Positions 29,927 to 32,393 of a DNA stretch of 32,393 nucleotides are shown here, piece after piece. The number at the start of each line of letters is the position of its first letter. Position 1 is the stretch's first letter. The notes beneath the pieces are model-generated. The model searched no databases. It was not told where the DNA came from and saw only the letters and a list, made by a program, of their open reading frames with translations. The DNA lies in the IMG/VR virus record IMGVR_UViG_3300009432_000026, positions 1 through 32,393 of that record. One strand, given 5' to 3'. A program made the position numbers and the translations under genes. This DNA comes from a virus.

Positions 29927-30229
29927 TTAAATCCTATTTAGTGCTTGTAAACCTTTTTCTAATATACTAAGTGTCTCCTCTGCTCTGACACCTTGCTTAA
30001 CTATACTCTCAAATTTACCTTGAAACTGTTTCATTAATTGCATTCTTTGCCATAACTCATGACGCTGTAAGTTATCCTCAAGCTTAGAGTCATTAAACTG
30101 CTCAAACATTGCCGCTCTCATTGCTGTAATAGCCTCAAGATATAACGGGTTATTTAGCAACTCTGTAGCCCTATGTGCTCTACTTATATCAGCAACCGCT
30201 TGGTTGGTTTCTTGCTGTGGTGATTTCAT
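29927..30229 (-). CDS. Hypothetical 100-residue helical protein before scaffold
   Basis: Almost all helix (RAHRATELLNNPLYLEAITA, MRAAMFEQFNDSKLEDNLQR, HELWQRMQLMKQFQGKFESI, EETLSILEKGLQALNRI). Small helical proteins with this LLxxPxYxEAx...LW pattern lie between portal and scaffold in many phages. Probably an assembly chaperone or head-associated protein; not demonstrated. Start ATG at 30229 with a distant AAGG. Confidence 0.65.
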   Translation of the reverse strand: MKSPQQETNQAVADISRAHRATELLNNPLYLEAITAMRAAMFEQFNDSKLEDNLQRHELWQRMQLMKQFQGKFESIVKQGVRAEETLSILEKGLQALNRI

Positions 30230-30253
30230 TATAACGCGTTACCTTGTTAGTTA

Positions 30254-32393
30254 CTAGTTTAGTGGGTCATACCCAAATTCATGTATAGAATTACCATCTG
30301 TAGCAATATCCTTAGCCTTAACCTTCTTACTTAGTATATGCCAACCCTTCTCGCCTTCCATATGGTCTTGTGCGTACTCTTTGGTTGTTGTTATCCAATC
30401 GGTAGCGTTAATCTCTTTAACGTCTTTAGGTACTGCTCTGTAGATAGTAACAGACTTTTCTGGCTTACCCTTCATACCTTGAATTACTTTTATGGCTTTG
30501 TCATCATAACTAGCTCCAGTTCCAAAGAACCTTTTAGCGTTACCTGTGTATATGTCTTTATCAAAAACGGCTGTTAAGTCATCACCACTAGGGTTATCAC
30601 CTCGCATAGGTGCTGTATGTTGCATTTTGTAAGAGTCTTGTAGTGCTGCCTCTCTTGCGTTATTTATGGCATCATTAGCCTTTCTAGCTTGGAACTCTGT
30701 GGCTCTTTGCTCTGGCGTTAACACTCCCTCTGCTGTGTTTAGTATATCATCTTTTATGATATTGCCTGTCTGCTCTACGTCATTAGCAAATACAACGTTA
30801 CCTGTCTTAGGGTCAATCATATCACTAGTGCCATTATCTTTATAGAATATATCTAACCCGTCACCTTTTTTAAGGTAGCCACCCTGTCTTATACCTGCAT
30901 TGTCAAGGGTTTTCATCTGGTTAACTAACTGCTCTGGCGTGTAGCCTTGCAGGTCTGTTATGTGCTTTATATTCTCAGCTTTGCCTTTAGTTGGTAAGTC
31001 CCATACAGACAGCTTCGCCCCTCTCCTTGCTGCTACCTTATCTGAGAATTTGGTAAACTCACCCATAGCATCTGCTTTTATGATATTGCTTGCTACATCC
31101 ACTGGTGCTTGGCTTGTTCCCTCTACAGAGTTAGCAAATCTAGCGCCCTGCTCTGTCAACTCATCACTATGCTTAATTGACTTAAAGTCTTTTTTGGCCT
31201 TACTCATTAACTTACTAGCAAGCCCTTTCTTTTGATTGCTTGGTAATGTGAATACGTTAGATATTACACCGTCCTTTCCATCCCTTGACATTATTTGTAA
31301 TGCGCTAACTGGCTCACCACCATCCATCATTACATATCTAGTGCTGCCATTAGGGCTAGTGAATTTAGCTATACCATCCTTTTTTACTGCTCCCTTTTCA
31401 AATCCGATATTAGCTGTTTGGCCTTTAGGTTTTAATAAGTCTAGCATGGCATCCATGTTTGCTGCGCCTTGGTTAGCTTTGAATGCTGGCTTGATATTGC
31501 TTGCTACATCTACTGGTGGCTTAATTGCTTTCTGGTCAAATACCTGTATATCACCATCAAGTACAGCACCATCATAACCCTGTTGTCTCAACTCATCAAT
31601 AGAGTACTTATCTAGCTCATCAAACCCTGCTACTTTCTTTAATTCAACCTCACGTTCTAATACTCTACCCTTACCACTTGCCGCACTAGCTGAACTAGCT
31701 GGGTCTGCAAAGTTCTTCTTATCACCTGTGAACCAAGCAGTGCCATCAGCACCTTTGCTTAAATCAAACTCATCAAACTGCTCTGATGTTTGGTGGAATA
31801 CTTTACCTTTGAATGTTTTGTCTGGCTCTGCCTTAACTTCTACTGGTTTAGCTTTTGGTTTAGCTGCCATATCTAGCCTGAGTAGGTCACTCTTTGCCGC
31901 GTCTAATGGCTGCCTAAGCTCCTTTGATTGCTTTAATATCTCAGCCTTTCTTTCTGCTGATGCTCCTGCTCTATACTCAGCTTGTAATGGTGCTATATCA
32001 CTCTTGTATTTAAGCTCTATATCATCCACTAGTTTTCTTGCTACATCTACTGGTGCTTGGCTTGTTTGTTTGATTTTGTTTGCATCAAATACCAGTGCTA
32101 CATCATCTGTACCTGAGCCGCCAAACCATCCAGAATCCTGCATATCCTTGAATATAACACCATCATATCCCTCATCTACTGCTAGCCTAGCCTCTCTTGA
32201 TTGCTTCACCTCATCCCATGCTTTACCGCCAAAATCAACCTCTTTCATGTTTTCGGTTGGTAACTCAGCCTCAATAATGCGGCCTGTTTTCTCCTCATCC
32301 ACCCATTCATCTAAACTATACGGGTGTCCCTCATAATGTAACGGGCTTAGCTGACTTTCTGCATTGGATATCTGCTTACCGCCAGCCTCTATA
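30254..32393 (-). CDS. Polyvalent protein with ADP-ribosyltransferase-like domains (N-terminus outside window)
   Basis: The frame is open at the right edge; 712 residues are visible and the true start is beyond it, so the GTG at 32302 is not the start. Several domains joined by a repeated linker: an ART-PolyVal type C-terminus (YDGVIFKD, DDVALVFDANKIK); a second ART-like domain (KVFHQTSEQFDEFDLSKGAD to GYDGAVLDGDIQVFDQKAIK); a GNAT-like domain (VISNVFTLPSNQKKGLASKL); an unknown domain (LQGYTPEQLVNQMKTLDNAG); and a C-terminal ART (SVTIYRAVP, DWITTTKEYA, GNSIHEFGYDP, with Arg, Thr and Glu in the R-S-E order). Phages inject polyvalent proteins to counter host defences or reprogramme the host. 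Its place after portal fits a virion-packaged protein. Confidence 0.72.
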   Translation of the reverse strand, partial: IEAGGKQISNAESQLSPLHYEGHPYSLDEWVDEEKTGRIIEAELPTENMKEVDFGGKAWDEVKQSREARLAVDEGYDGVIFKDMQDSGWFGGSGTDDVALVFDANKIKQTSQAPVDVARKLVDDIELKYKSDIAPLQAEYRAGASAERKAEILKQSKELRQPLDAAKSDLLRLDMAAKPKAKPVEVKAEPDKTFKGKVFHQTSEQFDEFDLSKGADGTAWFTGDKKNFADPASSASAASGKGRVLEREVELKKVAGFDELDKYSIDELRQQGYDGAVLDGDIQVFDQKAIKPPVDVASNIKPAFKANQGAANMDAMLDLLKPKGQTANIGFEKGAVKKDGIAKFTSPNGSTRYVMMDGGEPVSALQIMSRDGKDGVISNVFTLPSNQKKGLASKLMSKAKKDFKSIKHSDELTEQGARFANSVEGTSQAPVDVASNIIKADAMGEFTKFSDKVAARRGAKLSVWDLPTKGKAENIKHITDLQGYTPEQLVNQMKTLDNAGIRQGGYLKKGDGLDIFYKDNGTSDMIDPKTGNVVFANDVEQTGNIIKDDILNTAEGVLTPEQRATEFQARKANDAINNAREAALQDSYKMQHTAPMRGDNPSGDDLTAVFDKDIYTGNAKRFFGTGASYDDKAIKVIQGMKGKPEKSVTIYRAVPKDVKEINATDWITTTKEYAQDHMEGEKGWHILSKKVKAKDIATDGNSIHEFGYDPLN
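31087..31118 (-). repeat. Interdomain linker repeat, copy A
   Basis: About 30 bases coding TSQAPVDVASNI. Nearly identical to 32038-32067 (one difference) and similar to 31497-31518; the stretch GATATTGCTTGCTACATC is shared with copy B. Confidence 0.75.
31491..31518 (-). repeat. Interdomain linker repeat, copy B
   Basis: Codes KPPVDVASNI. Shares TTGATATTGCTTGCTACATC with copy A and ACATCTACTGGTG with copy C. Confidence 0.65.
32038..32067 (-). repeat. Interdomain linker repeat, copy C
   Basis: Codes TSQAPVDVARK. Differs from copy A by one base over 30. Lies between the first ART-like domain and a helical segment. Confidence 0.75.

Noticed and set aside
31728-32336. Plus-strand open frame of 202 residues
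   Set aside because: Antisense to the polyvalent gene, with a Ser/Leu-rich composition typical of the reverse strand of a Lys/Asp/Ala-rich gene.

Overview
The window is most of the genome of a tailed phage with a P22-like (podovirus-type) virion plan. The DNA is AT-rich, carries no rRNA or tRNA that I can see, and consists of tightly packed and often overlapping genes. The recognisable proteins are terminase, portal, scaffold, a major capsid protein resembling the SU10/DUF5309 type, a gp4-like adaptor, a gp10-like stabilisation protein, three ejection-type proteins and three tail spikes or fibres. The protein styles suggest a marine gammaproteobacterial host (Shewanella, Pseudoalteromonas or Vibrio-like), but that is inference. 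No integrase or CI-type repressor is visible. The only repressor-like genes are an Arc-type ribbon-helix-helix protein and two small helix-turn-helix proteins.

Layout, left to right. (1) 1-3020, minus strand: the start of the portal gene running off the left edge, then large terminase, small terminase and a coiled-coil membrane protein; a small zinc-ribbon gene (632-811) sits on the opposite strand between portal and terminase. (2) 3234-4136, minus: M15-type endolysin and small genes ending at a strong terminator. (3) 4269-4520: a plus-strand cassette with its own promoter and terminator. (4) 4522-6648, minus: recombination operon with an Erf-type annealing protein, a YqaJ/lambda-Exo-type nuclease and a single-strand-binding protein. 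(5) 6731-10594, plus: Arc-like gene, O-like and P-like replication genes that overlap by 215 nt, NinB, NinG and a metallophosphoesterase. (6) 10602-11147, minus: holin-like gene and a 33-residue gene. (7) 11216-12951, plus: a strong promoter driving small genes, two HTH proteins and a C5-methylase-like protein. (8) 12954-32393, minus: the late operon in 5'->3' order polyvalent protein (partial), 100-residue protein, scaffold, capsid, connector and stabilisation proteins, ejection proteins and three spikes, ended by a terminator at 12954-12978.

The portal runs off the left edge while the genes that normally follow portal enter at the right edge. The map is therefore circular, or circularly permuted, and was opened inside the late operon; part of portal and the N-terminus of the polyvalent protein are missing.

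The most striking observation is in the single-strand-binding gene. The frame ends at TAG without the acidic tip typical of SSB, but the -1 frame encodes a perfect tip ending DDDIPF, and the heptamer G GGA AAG (the lambda G/GT slippery sequence) lies directly before the TAG. This suggests a programmed -1 frameshift that adds the SSB interaction tail to a fraction of molecules, although a one-base indel is the obvious alternative. Other points of interest are the O/P gene overlap, repeated linkers between domains of the polyvalent protein, and repeated covarying hairpins placed directly before the ribosome-binding sites of the spike genes.
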